Below are positions 1 through 9,117 of a DNA stretch of 40,395 bases, one piece after another; the stretch's first letter is position 1, and the number at the start of each line of letters is the position of its first letter. A program made the translations under genes and the position numbers. Below the pieces are notes generated by a model, which had not been told where the DNA came from, ran no database searches, and was given only the letters and a program-made list of their open reading frames with translations. Location: contig NZ_JAMXOT010000125.1 of the NCBI RefSeq assembly GCF_024220515.1, positions 1 through 40,395 of the forward strand, in the 5' to 3' direction. Source of the stretch: Oscillatoria sp. HE19RPO. GTDB lineage: Bacteria > Cyanobacteriota > Cyanobacteriia > Cyanobacteriales > Laspinemataceae.

Positions 1-801
1 ACTCCGGAACCGGATTCCATCATCGGAACCAACGAGGCTGATTTTATCCAAGGATTAGGTAGTAACGACCAAATCTTTGGTTTGGATGGTAATGATATTC
101 TCCACGGCAACCAAGGTGATGATTTCATTGATGCTGGTGCCGGGGATGACTTGGTGCATGGTGGACAAGGAAATGATTATATTGTTGCTAATTCAGGTAA
201 TAATGAAATCTATGGGGATTTAGGGGAAGATACCCTAGTTGGAGGACCCGGAAATGATTTCTTGAATGGGAATCAAGGCAATGATGTCCTATTTGCTGTA
301 GCCGGAAACAATACCCTCCACGGTGGACAAGGAGATGATACCCTAGTCGGGGGCACTGGGACCGATGTGCTATTTGGCGATTTAGGGAATGATTTAGTCT
401 ATGCCGGGTCCGGGAATAATTTCCTCTATGGAAATCAAGGGAATGATACCCTCATTGGTGGCGATGGAGATGATGTTCTCTATGGCGGTAAAGATGATGA
501 TTTGTTGATAGGAGGGGCTGGAAATGATTGGCTATCTGGGGATTTAGGAAATGATATCCTCATCGGTGGTGCTGGAAATGACCGCTTTGTGATTCGACCA
601 AGTGCCGGAGTTGATGTCATCGTTGACTTCACCGATGGCGAGGATTTAATTGGGTTAGCTGAAGGGTTAACCTATAATAACCTCACTCTGACTCAAGGGG
701 ATAATGGGGCGGTGATTTCTGTTGGAAATGAGGTTCTAGCTATCCTGAATGGGGTGAATATTGCAGTCCTTGACCAGCAGGATTTCTTTGAAGTGGTTTA
801 G
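1..801 (+). CDS. RTX / hemolysin-type calcium-binding repeat protein, C-terminal part (5' truncated by window)
   Basis: The frame is open from base 1, so the gene starts before the window; only 266 C-terminal residues are visible. TTG at 82 is in frame but has no ribosome-binding site and lies inside the repeats. Nearly all of it is glycine- and aspartate-rich nonapeptides of the type GGxGxDxUx (for example GGQGNDYIV and GDLGEDTLV). In this family these repeats wind into a parallel beta-roll that binds calcium, mostly outside the cell. The last 75 residues, after GGAGNDRFVI, form the non-repetitive cap common in cyanobacterial RTX proteins (VIVDFTDGEDLIGL...). C-terminal RTX tracts usually go with type I (ABC/TolC) secretion. 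Any catalytic or adhesive domain upstream is unseen, so the specific role is unknown. A hairpin follows the stop. Confidence 0.9.
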   Translation, partial: TPEPDSIIGTNEADFIQGLGSNDQIFGLDGNDILHGNQGDDFIDAGAGDDLVHGGQGNDYIVANSGNNEIYGDLGEDTLVGGPGNDFLNGNQGNDVLFAVAGNNTLHGGQGDDTLVGGTGTDVLFGDLGNDLVYAGSGNNFLYGNQGNDTLIGGDGDDVLYGGKDDDLLIGGAGNDWLSGDLGNDILIGGAGNDRFVIRPSAGVDVIVDFTDGEDLIGLAEGLTYNNLTLTQGDNGAVISVGNEVLAILNGVNIAVLDQQDFFEVV

Positions 802-853
802 GTTGCTTCTGGGTCGTAGGGAGTTCCTCTCCTGACCCCTAAACCATGACATA

Positions 854-898
854 GATGATAGAAACTCGGGTTTTTTAAGAACTCGGGTTTCTGTCATC
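854..898 (+). terminator. Hairpin after the RTX gene, built on the AGAAAC/GTTTCT repeat
   Basis: GATGATAGAAAC (854-865) pairs with GTTTCTGTCATC (887-898) over 12 positions with one G-T wobble. The interior can pair further. The T run lies in the loop rather than after the stem, so this is not a classic intrinsic terminator. Its position 53 bases after the stop fits transcript-end formation. The arms resemble the AGAAACCGGGTTTCT family at 27199-27264 and 40262-40358. Confidence 0.5.
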
Positions 899-1187
899 CA
901 GGCGCGGCCCAAAAAAGATACGCCTCACGTATTGCCGTTCTTGACTGAATGCCTTATTCTAGTCCTAATACGGAATCGGGTTCCCAAAGGTCTATAAAAA
1001 CCCACACCCCTGCATGGTGGGGTTCCCCGGTCGAACGGACGCTTCCGATGTCTATGAGGCTACGCCAAATGCAGGGTCAGAAAGAAAATCGACTTTTGAC
1101 AACCGGATTGAGTATATAGCGTGTCTAAATCATTTTGACAAATTGCAGATTTTGTGATAAAAATTCCCCCAAAAATGGGGGACCGAT
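899..1187. other. Non-coding gap between the RTX gene and the GGDEF-EAL gene
   Basis: No convincing gene. A C-rich/G-rich imperfect inverted repeat lies around 1000-1026 (ACCCACACCCC against GGTGGGGTT). A promoter-like TTGACA (1135-1140), 17-base spacer and TAAAAA (1158-1163) points rightward into the 3' end of the oppositely oriented GGDEF-EAL gene. Confidence 0.4.
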
Positions 1188-4100
1188 TTACCACCGAGGG
1201 GATTTTTCTAGCAATTTTTGGGCCGCAACCCGATCCAACCCTCGGGAGAAAAAATACCCCTGTCCATAATCGCAATGCAAGGACCAAAGTTGGACTAGAT
1301 GTTGCTCTTTTTCCACCCCTTCAGCGGTGACATACATCCCGAGATTATGGGCCAGGGTGGCGATCGCTCGGACAATTTCCGAACTTTCATTATCCCCCTC
1401 CATTCCCATCACAAACGATTTATCAATTTTCAAAGTATTAATCGGAAATTGCGCTAGATGAGACAGAGAAGAATATCCGGTGCCAAAATCATCAATGCAC
1501 AAATGAATATTCCGCGCCCTCAATTGTTCGAGTAACTCTGCTGCTAATGCCGCATTTTCCATTAACACACTTTCAGTAATTTCCAACTTCAAACTACTCG
1601 GATCCAGATGGGTTTCTTCTAAAATGCGATCGATGCGGGCCAGTAAATCCGGTTGTCCCAACTGCTGTCCAGACAAATTAACACTAATACTCAACGGTTC
1701 CGGTGTCTTAAATTGCTCATGCCACTGTTGCATTTGCAGGCAAGCTTCCCGCAACACCCATTCCCCCAAGGGTAAAATCAACCCCGTTTCTTCCGCCACT
1801 GGGATAAATTCCCCAGGAAACACTAACCCGCGTTCCGGATGTTGCCAGCGCACTAAGGCTTCAAATCCTGAGATTAACCCTGTATCTAACGCCACAATCG
1901 GTTGATAATGGAGCAGGAATTCCGCCGGTTCTAAATTGGGCTGACTGTCTGTTTTTTCTCCTAAGCTCTGAGGATCGGGCTTCACAAAATGAGGCGTGGA
2001 TTCGCGGATTTTTTGGGGTAGAAATTGGGGCTGAGGTCTAGGAGCTTGGAGAGGCAAATCACCATTTTTAAGAATAGAGCGCCGCAAATCATTTTCTAAG
2101 TTTAACTGAGCGACGGCATTTTCTAACATTTGACTGTCAAATACCTCATATCGCGCTTTGCCTCGGGCTTTGGCGCGATACATGGCAATATCCGCATCCC
2201 GGAGTAAATCTTCAGGACGATCATAGCCCTGTTTGCTCGGGGCGATGCCAATACTCGCCGAGGTAAAGACTTCATAACCTTTCAGATTAAAGGGGGAAAT
2301 CAGTTCAGTTTGGATCAGTTCAGCCAGGGTCCTTGCTGTTTCAATATCGGGGATATGTTCGACTAAAATGGTAAATTCATCCCCCCCAAACCGAGCTAAA
2401 ATATCACCTGCACCGACACAGTTTTGCAGGCGTTTGGCTAAAGCAACGAGCAGGCAATCCCCAATAAAATGCCCTAAACTGTCATTTACTACTTTAAATC
2501 GGTCTAAATCCAGAAAAATCACTGCAAACTGATAATCGGGTTGAACTTTGGCCCGAGTTAAGGCAGAAGTGAGGCGGTTGAGGAAAAAGGCCCGGTTCGG
2601 CAACCCGGTGAGACTATCGTGCAGGGCTTCATGGCGTAATGTATCTTGGGCATTCTGGCGATCGGTGATGTCCATAACATGAATATGCACAATATTCAGG
2701 GAGAGAATCGGGTGATACAACCAATAAAACAGCCGGTCCTGGACGAAGCGTTCCACCTGCCACCCAGATTTTCCCTGCTTGAGGGCGGTGATGACCAACT
2801 CCCGATGATTCCTGGGTAAAAAGCCGGTTACCAGTCCCAGGCGTAATTCTTCTAAAACTCGTTCGGTGGCGGGATTGACATAGACTATTTCTCCTTGAAA
2901 ATCGCAGGCGAGGACGGGATTGGGGTTGTATTTGGGAAAGGCAGCGAGGCGGATATTGGCTTCTTCCGTGGCTTTGCGATCGCTGATGTCGGTTTGGGAA
3001 CCAGCCATGCGATAGGGTTTTCCCTGATGATCTCGCACCGCCAGACCCCGAGACAGCATCCAGCGATACTGTCCCTGAAAATCTAACATCCGATGTTCAC
3101 TTTTGAAGTGGGGGGTAACTCCAGCCAGATGATCGGCGATCGCCTGTTTCAGGGGGTCGATATCATCGGGATGAACTCGGCTAAACCACTCCTCTGGACG
3201 GTAAACTGAGTTATGCTCAGAAATCTTCTCCCCATTTTCCACCTGATACCCCAGCAGGGATTTCCAACGCGGGGAAAAATACACCCGGTTGGTGAGCAAA
3301 TTCCAATCCCACAGTCCATCATTCGCCCCAGCTACGGCTAAAGCATACCGTTCTTCACTCTCACACAAGGCGCGTTCCCGTTTCTGGCGGTCGATCGCCG
3401 CAGCTAAAACATTGGCGATCGCCTGCAAAAAGTGCAAATCCTCTACATCAAACTGATGGCGTTGCGTACTATAAGCTGCTAAAACGCCATAAGGTCCCGT
3501 TTGTCCATGTACCAGCACTGTAATCCCACTGAGAATACCGCGTTCCAACAAAAAGGGGGAGGGAGTGAAACGGGTTTCCTCCTGGAAATTCAAAGACAAA
3601 ATCGGTTCATTCACCAATAGGGTATAACCCACTTGGGATTCTGTATTTACCCCCATTGTGACCGAAGCGATCTCATCTTGACAACATCCCACACTGGCTT
3701 TTAACGCCAATTCCTGGCGATCGTTTAACAATTCCCACAAGCAACAACAATCGCTATCGAGGGTATGGAGCACTTCTTCGGCGGCTTCTTGAATCAGACT
3801 CATCACCTCCATCCCCGCCAGCGCCCATTGTCCTAACCCGGCAATCACCGCACTTTCCCGAGCGTGTGCGGCTAAGAGTCGTTCCGTGCGTTTGCGTTCT
3901 TGCAGTTCCCCTTCCAAAGAAGCCATATTCGCTTGCAACTGCTGTTCTAATTGATCCGCATGAATCAGAATCGGACCCGTGAGGGGATATATCAAGAGGG
4001 CGATTACTCCCGTGCCTAAGAGTAATAAAACCACCGTAATTCCAACTAAAAGCTGCATCTGCCGAATGCCTGCTTCAACATGAGTGGAGGAAAGTTGTAC

Positions 4101-4961
4101 CAGCACCACCCAGTTGCTACTCTTAATCGGTGCGATCGCCACCGCTTCCGAACCGGGAAGACTGTTGTTAAGGAATTTTACCCTGCGCTGGTGCGTCATA
4201 TTCTGGTTCCGGAATACCGACAGATGAGTATCCGACCCCAGGGGCATCAACCTGGCTTCCTTCGTATAAGCTAGGAATGGCAGCAGGAGATCGATCCGCC
4301 CATGATTAACTCGTGCTAAGGCAATTTCTAGGGATTGACCTGTCGCGACAAATTCCTGTAAAACTCTTTCAATTTCCGAGACGGTGAATAAAAATAAATC
4401 TCTCCCCTGGGGTTCTGGGGATGGCGGGTTAACCCGGGCTACAGTGACGAGCAAATAAGACGAGTTGCCCTCTTGCACCGGCTGGAAGGAGATTTTTTCA
4501 GGGGGATCCCCCACGGATTCCGACTCCCAGGCCCGGGGAATCTCCTTCCCTAACTGGACCATCACCTCACCTTGGCGATCCAGCCGAGTGATCCCGGCTA
4601 TTTTGGGGGCTTGTTGGAGGATATCTATCAACAGAGGAGAACTCAACTGCAACCCCAGGGTTAAATCAACCCCAAGGGATTGACTGGATGTTTCAAGGGT
4701 GTTATTGAGGGAAAGCTCTTCAGCGATCGCCGTCACCTGCCAAAAATACTGCTCTAGGGCTTGACTTTTCGTTTCGGCTGCTAAAAGTACCTGTTGTTGG
4801 CGGTCCTGGTCGAGATGATGAGAAAGGAAGCCGATACCGATGATGGAAATAATTGCACCAATGGAGAGCATCCCCAATGCCGTATAAACCACCAGCGATC
4901 GCCGTAACCGTCCCGATAGGTTGCCATTTGCCACTGTTAATGCCCACCGTTGGAAAAGCAA
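1188..4961 (-). CDS. Membrane-bound diguanylate cyclase/phosphodiesterase with GAF and PAS sensors (GGDEF-EAL)
   Basis: This 1257-residue protein should make and/or degrade the second messenger cyclic di-GMP. Visible parts in order: a transmembrane helix (about 24-47), an extracytoplasmic sensor segment, a second helix (about 304-325), a short coiled coil, a GAF domain (about 380-535), a PAS/PAC domain (about 545-670), a second PAS (about 680-785), GGDEF (about 795-965, motif RFGGDEF) and EAL (about 1015-1250). The EAL catalytic signature looks complete: FEALVRWQHP, SVNLSGQQL, ITESVL, DDFGTGYSS, LKIDKSF, AEGVE and QGYFFS. The inhibitory RxxD I-site upstream of GGDEF is not conserved (GAGD), so the cyclase may escape product inhibition. 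A Pro/Gln-rich linker of about 45 residues separates GGDEF from EAL. The start is TTG, the first start codon after an in-frame stop; an internal GTG at about residue 10 is an alternative. It stands alone, with no obvious operon partner. Confidence 0.93.
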   Translation of the reverse strand: MLFQRWALTVANGNLSGRLRRSLVVYTALGMLSIGAIISIIGIGFLSHHLDQDRQQQVLLAAETKSQALEQYFWQVTAIAEELSLNNTLETSSQSLGVDLTLGLQLSSPLLIDILQQAPKIAGITRLDRQGEVMVQLGKEIPRAWESESVGDPPEKISFQPVQEGNSSYLLVTVARVNPPSPEPQGRDLFLFTVSEIERVLQEFVATGQSLEIALARVNHGRIDLLLPFLAYTKEARLMPLGSDTHLSVFRNQNMTHQRRVKFLNNSLPGSEAVAIAPIKSSNWVVLVQLSSTHVEAGIRQMQLLVGITVVLLLLGTGVIALLIYPLTGPILIHADQLEQQLQANMASLEGELQERKRTERLLAAHARESAVIAGLGQWALAGMEVMSLIQEAAEEVLHTLDSDCCCLWELLNDRQELALKASVGCCQDEIASVTMGVNTESQVGYTLLVNEPILSLNFQEETRFTPSPFLLERGILSGITVLVHGQTGPYGVLAAYSTQRHQFDVEDLHFLQAIANVLAAAIDRQKRERALCESEERYALAVAGANDGLWDWNLLTNRVYFSPRWKSLLGYQVENGEKISEHNSVYRPEEWFSRVHPDDIDPLKQAIADHLAGVTPHFKSEHRMLDFQGQYRWMLSRGLAVRDHQGKPYRMAGSQTDISDRKATEEANIRLAAFPKYNPNPVLACDFQGEIVYVNPATERVLEELRLGLVTGFLPRNHRELVITALKQGKSGWQVERFVQDRLFYWLYHPILSLNIVHIHVMDITDRQNAQDTLRHEALHDSLTGLPNRAFFLNRLTSALTRAKVQPDYQFAVIFLDLDRFKVVNDSLGHFIGDCLLVALAKRLQNCVGAGDILARFGGDEFTILVEHIPDIETARTLAELIQTELISPFNLKGYEVFTSASIGIAPSKQGYDRPEDLLRDADIAMYRAKARGKARYEVFDSQMLENAVAQLNLENDLRRSILKNGDLPLQAPRPQPQFLPQKIRESTPHFVKPDPQSLGEKTDSQPNLEPAEFLLHYQPIVALDTGLISGFEALVRWQHPERGLVFPGEFIPVAEETGLILPLGEWVLREACLQMQQWHEQFKTPEPLSISVNLSGQQLGQPDLLARIDRILEETHLDPSSLKLEITESVLMENAALAAELLEQLRARNIHLCIDDFGTGYSSLSHLAQFPINTLKIDKSFVMGMEGDNESSEIVRAIATLAHNLGMYVTAEGVEKEQHLVQLWSLHCDYGQGYFFSRGLDRVAAQKLLEKSPRW

Positions 4962-5717
4962 GTGAATCTAAAGCCTCTTTCTCACGATAACGCTATCCAT
5001 CCTTTTTAGTAAACCATTTTTCCCCGGGTTTGTCTGCACAGTTTGAGATTTTCCACAACACAATTTAGGAGAGTCCGACCTAATGGACCAAAGTCCATAC
5101 TCCAAGAGTCCCCAACTTCTCCCGGTGAAACCGCCAATGCTAATCAAACCCCCTAGAGTCATCATAGAAGGTACTCTCAAAGACTGCACCGCCAAAACAA
5201 GTCCACCCTACTGGATCGTTACCCCGATTAGGAGTAATTATCGCTACCATTTGCCCAGTTAATCAAGGCGATCGGTCTTTTCCCTCATTCTTGCTCCTTT
5301 TCTCACTTTTAGTAAAACCTGAACGAAAATCTCGCCTCAATTTTGGGAAGCAGGAGGGATCGCGGATAAAGGGCCTAGGAACGATTGATGAATCACTCCT
5401 CTAGCCTGGAGTTCTGGCAGTTTAGATTTAACTCTAAGCGTAACAGCATTTGTGGCAATATAAAACCTATCCCTGCCCTAACCCCCTTAAACAGGGAGGC
5501 GAGGATTTGCAGGAATCCCCGGCGTTCGCCCTATGTCCGTGACAAATTTTAGTCATCCTGACTCAAGCCAGAGAAGGGACTGATATCCAGTCTAATTCCC
5601 TAAACAGTCCTCCCCAATCCCACGGAATCAAGCCTTCCGTCAATTAGTCCACCCAGGAGCGGCTGGGTTCGATAGTTCCACCCTTCTCAGGGACCAGGGT
5701 TTTTGTAGCAAAAATTA
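4962..5717. other. Long non-coding gap upstream of hsdM
   Basis: About 750 bases without a credible gene on either strand. It must hold the promoter of the leftward GGDEF-EAL gene near 4970-5100. A weak inverted repeat (TCCCTG...CAGGGA) lies around 5470-5500. I see nothing else of note. Confidence 0.4.
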
Positions 5718-5747
5718 TTAGACTCCGCGCCACAAGTATCATACAAT
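5718..5747 (+). promoter_or_regulatory. Candidate sigma-70 promoter for hsdM
   Basis: TTAGAC (5718-5723), an 18-base spacer and TACAAT (5742-5747) lie 85 bases upstream of the hsdM start. Both hexamers match the consensus at four or five of six positions. No other rightward gene lies nearby. Confidence 0.4.
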
Positions 5748-5831
5748 AAAATTTATGTCAACATCCTATGGAGGGAAGCATCCAAGGTCTACGCTCTCAA
5801 ATACCGTTCACAGATAGGGGAAAACTCACCG

Positions 5832-7412
5832 ATGCCAGACTACTATCAACTTGAAAAACGCCTATGGGACGCGGCGGATCAATTGCGTGCCAATTCCAAA
5901 CTCAAACCGTCGGAATATTCCCTGCCGGTCCTAGGGTTAATTTTCCTGCGCTATGCTGACTATAAGTTTACCCAAGCTTTACAGCGCTATCGCACAAGCG
6001 ATCGCCCCGTCGCGGAACGGGAACGAGTGTTATCTATTCCCCTCCAGGCGAGGTTTGAATCCCTGCTGAATCGACCGGAATCCGCCAATCTTGGGGAAGA
6101 ACTCAATAGTGCAATGCGGGCGATCGAAGCGGAAAACCCCGCACTGAAAAACGTCCTCCCCAAAACTTACCACCGTCTGAGTAACGAGATCCTCCGGCAA
6201 CTGCTGACGGACTTTCATACCATCGCTTTGGATATCGAAGGGGATGCGTTTGGGCGAATTTATGAATACTTCCTCAGCAATTTTGCCATGAGCGAAGGAC
6301 AAAAAGGGGGTGAATTTTTTACCCCAACCTCTTTAGTCAAACTAATTGTTGAAATTATCGAACCCTATCAGGGGCGCATTTTTGACCCAGCTTGCGGCAG
6401 TGGAGGAATGTTTGTCCAAAGTGCCTCCTTTGTGGAAAAACGACAGAAAAATCCTAGCACTGAAATCGGAATTTATGGACAAGAGAAAATTGCAGACAAT
6501 GTTCGATTGTGCTTGATGAATCTTGCTATTCACGGACTCAACGGAGATATTCGCCAGAGTAATACTTATTATGAAGATATCCATGATTGTGTGGGTAAAT
6601 TCGATTTTGTCATGGCCAATCCTCCTTTTAATGTAGACAAAGTAGATAAAGAAAAGATAAAAAATGACCCCCGATTTCCGTTGGGATTACCTCGGGTTGA
6701 TAATGCCAACTATCTGTGGATTCAATTATTTTATAGTGCCTTAAATGCCAAGGGACGTGCGGGTTTTGTGATGGCAAATTCCGCCAGCGATGCTCGCGGC
6801 CTGGAGTTAGAAATTCGCAAAAAGCTGATTCACGAGGGGGTTTTAGAGGCGATCGTTGCTGTCGGTTCTCACTTTTTCTATAGTGTAGGCTTACCCTGTA
6901 CACTCTGGTTCTTCGATCGCGACAAAGTGAATAACCCTCGCAAAGATAAAGTGCTGTTTATCGACGCCCGTCAATTCTATCAGCACGTTTACCGTTCCCA
7001 CCGCCAATTTAGTGACGAACAAATTCAATTTTTAGGGAATATTGTCCGAATGTATCGCGGACAATCGGTTGAACCTGTGGCAACTTTACCGGAACATACT
7101 CGTTACAATCCGGCGGTCCCTGCTTATGGAACTTTACCGAATTGGGAGGAAACATTTCCGGACAATATCTATCGAGATGTTCCCGGGTTGTGCCGGATTG
7201 CCGTGATTTCGGAAATTGCAGAACAGGCTTATAGTTTGAATCCGGGCCGGTATGTCGGGATCGCCCCCCAACCCGAAGACGATTTTGATTTTCATGAAAA
7301 ATTACAAGAACTCCATGCCGAATTCGAGATGCTCACGGTGGAGTCCAGAGAACTAGAAGGGCGAATTTCTAAAACTATTGATGGCCTATTAAAGGTCACA
7401 GAAAATGAATGA
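5832..7412 (+). CDS. hsdM: Type I restriction-modification DNA methyltransferase subunit M
   Basis: 526 residues, the normal size for HsdM. With HsdS it forms an M2S1 enzyme that transfers a methyl group from S-adenosylmethionine to N6 of adenine in a bipartite DNA site. The N-terminal helical HsdM domain (about 1-140) is followed by the amino-methyltransferase fold with SAM motif [11 protein letters not shown] (about 185-194) and catalytic motif IV NPPF (about 263-266). The ATG start has AGGGGA about ten bases upstream and a promoter-like pair at 5718-5747. hsdS follows after 100 bases rather than overlapping, which is wider than usual. No HsdR nuclease/helicase gene lies on either side: the neighbours are a GGDEF-EAL gene and a histidine kinase. 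Confidence 0.96.
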   Translation: MPDYYQLEKRLWDAADQLRANSKLKPSEYSLPVLGLIFLRYADYKFTQALQRYRTSDRPVAERERVLSIPLQARFESLLNRPESANLGEELNSAMRAIEAENPALKNVLPKTYHRLSNEILRQLLTDFHTIALDIEGDAFGRIYEYFLSNFAMSEGQKGGEFFTPTSLVKLIVEIIEPYQGRIFDPACGSGGMFVQSASFVEKRQKNPSTEIGIYGQEKIADNVRLCLMNLAIHGLNGDIRQSNTYYEDIHDCVGKFDFVMANPPFNVDKVDKEKIKNDPRFPLGLPRVDNANYLWIQLFYSALNAKGRAGFVMANSASDARGLELEIRKKLIHEGVLEAIVAVGSHFFYSVGLPCTLWFFDRDKVNNPRKDKVLFIDARQFYQHVYRSHRQFSDEQIQFLGNIVRMYRGQSVEPVATLPEHTRYNPAVPAYGTLPNWEETFPDNIYRDVPGLCRIAVISEIAEQAYSLNPGRYVGIAPQPEDDFDFHEKLQELHAEFEMLTVESRELEGRISKTIDGLLKVTENE

Positions 7413-7512
7413 ACAATCCAATAATCTCCCGACTTCCTCATTCCTATCCTTTTTTCCAGGACTGCGGACTACTTAATTCTAGAGTCTGGTACTATACTTT
7501 TCAGTTAAAACC

Positions 7513-8778
7513 GTGAAACAAGGAAACAATTGGACGAAAAAACAGATTGGTGAAGTCTGTCTGGTTGGCGATGGCACTCATGCCAAAATCAAAAGACAAG
7601 ACAGTGGCATCCTTTATTTAACCGCCAAAAATATTAAACCGGGACGGTTAAAACTTTCTAAAGTTGACTGGATTTCAGAAGCGGATTTTGAACGCTATTT
7701 TTGTAAAAGTACACAATCGATTCGCAAGCCAGAAGCCGGGGATATTTTATTTGGGATCATTGGCAGTATCGGAGAACCCTATTTAGTTAAACCCGAGGAC
7801 TTATTTGGGATTTCTAGCAGTCTTGCTATTTTAAGACCCAATCAGACCCTGATCTGGTCGCCCTATCTTTATTACTGGGTGAAAGGCCCGATTTTTCAAA
7901 ATTCGTTACAGGCCAGGAAGGCTGGAGTCGTTCAGTGTTATATCAGTTTGAATGCACTCAAAGGAATGCCAGTCGCCTATCCAGATTTGGGTAAACAACA
8001 AAAAATAGCAGCCATTCTGACGGATTATGATGATTTAATTTCTAACAACGAACGGCGGATTAAGCTACTCGAACAGATGGCGCAAAGTCTCTATCACGAG
8101 TGGTTCACGAAATGGCAGATTCCTAATTTAGAATGGCGGAAGGCAACGCCAGAAGAACAACAAGTGACCGGCCAGGAATTGTTTCCCGTGGGATGGGCGA
8201 TCGCACCGATTGGTGAGGCGATCGAAACCATGAGCGGCGATACCCCAGCCAAGAAAAAGCCCGAATATTGGGCCAATGGAACATTAGTGTGGTATAGAAC
8301 CACCGACTTAACCACTGCGGGAACGATGTTTGTGTCCAGTTCTACTCACAAAATTACGGAGTTAGGGCAGCAACGCAGTAAAATTCGCACATTCCCCCCC
8401 TATTCGGTGATGATGACCTCTCGGGCAACCATTGGCGTGGTGGCAATTAATACCACCACGGCTTGTACTAACCAAGGGTTTATCACTTGTATTCCCAATG
8501 AGCGGTTATCTGCTTACTATATATATTTTTGGATTAAGGAAAACCGCGATCGCATTTTTAACCTCGCATCAGGATTAATGTACCGCGAAATCAATCTTAG
8601 CTGGTTTCGACAATTACCGATCGCCATTCCCGACTCCGCTACCCACCGTCAGTTTCTCGAAACCCTTGACCCCCTCTGTCGGCAAATCGAAATATTACAA
8701 GCCAAAACGACTAACCTCAAGTTAACTCGGGAGTTACTCTTGGGTAAATTACTCTCCGGTGAAATTGAGATCGAGTAG
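7513..8778 (+). CDS. hsdS: Type I restriction-modification specificity subunit S
   Basis: 421 residues, full length for a two-domain HsdS. It chooses the DNA site for the HsdM methyltransferase. The first target-recognition domain spans about residues 5-160. It is followed by a helical conserved region (KQQKIAAILTDYDDLISNNE, then an arm ending LYHEWF). The second target-recognition domain spans about 225-370, and a second helical region closes the protein (FLETLDPLCRQIEILQ... LLLGKLLSGEIEIE). Both halves look intact, so a bipartite asymmetric site is expected; the bases recognised cannot be read from sequence. The start is GTG, since an in-frame stop at 7480-7482 excludes a longer form and no ATG intervenes. 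The ribosome-binding site is weak. It probably shares a transcript with hsdM. Confidence 0.94.
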   Translation: MKQGNNWTKKQIGEVCLVGDGTHAKIKRQDSGILYLTAKNIKPGRLKLSKVDWISEADFERYFCKSTQSIRKPEAGDILFGIIGSIGEPYLVKPEDLFGISSSLAILRPNQTLIWSPYLYYWVKGPIFQNSLQARKAGVVQCYISLNALKGMPVAYPDLGKQQKIAAILTDYDDLISNNERRIKLLEQMAQSLYHEWFTKWQIPNLEWRKATPEEQQVTGQELFPVGWAIAPIGEAIETMSGDTPAKKKPEYWANGTLVWYRTTDLTTAGTMFVSSSTHKITELGQQRSKIRTFPPYSVMMTSRATIGVVAINTTTACTNQGFITCIPNERLSAYYIYFWIKENRDRIFNLASGLMYREINLSWFRQLPIAIPDSATHRQFLETLDPLCRQIEILQAKTTNLKLTRELLLGKLLSGEIEIE

Positions 8779-9117
8779 AGAACAGGTCAAGGAATATCAT
8801 TAGTTTTCAGGGTGAAACAAAGGCCGAGCCACTTCAGGAAGATTCAATACGTTCCAAGAGAAATCTAGGGGAGAGATGAAGGACAATCTCTATTTTTCTT
8901 CAATCTAAAACTCTCCCCAACCCATAAATTAGTCAATTTTCTAGGTAGTTTCATAATTTTTTATGAATAAAATACCAGATTATGTTTGCCCGTTTTTATA
9001 AAAAAATATGAACTTTATTTTAAGCTATCCGGCATCTAAAATGGCAAATAATTTCACCCAAATTTTTACTACTGCGACCAGTAAAATTCTCTCGGGCAAC
9101 TCCATTAAAGGCAGAGA
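8779..9117. other. AT-rich gap between convergent hsdS and histidine kinase genes
   Basis: About 340 bases, markedly AT-rich from 8940 to 9040. No gene, strong hairpin or repeat that I can support. It holds the 3' ends of two convergent transcripts. Confidence 0.4.
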
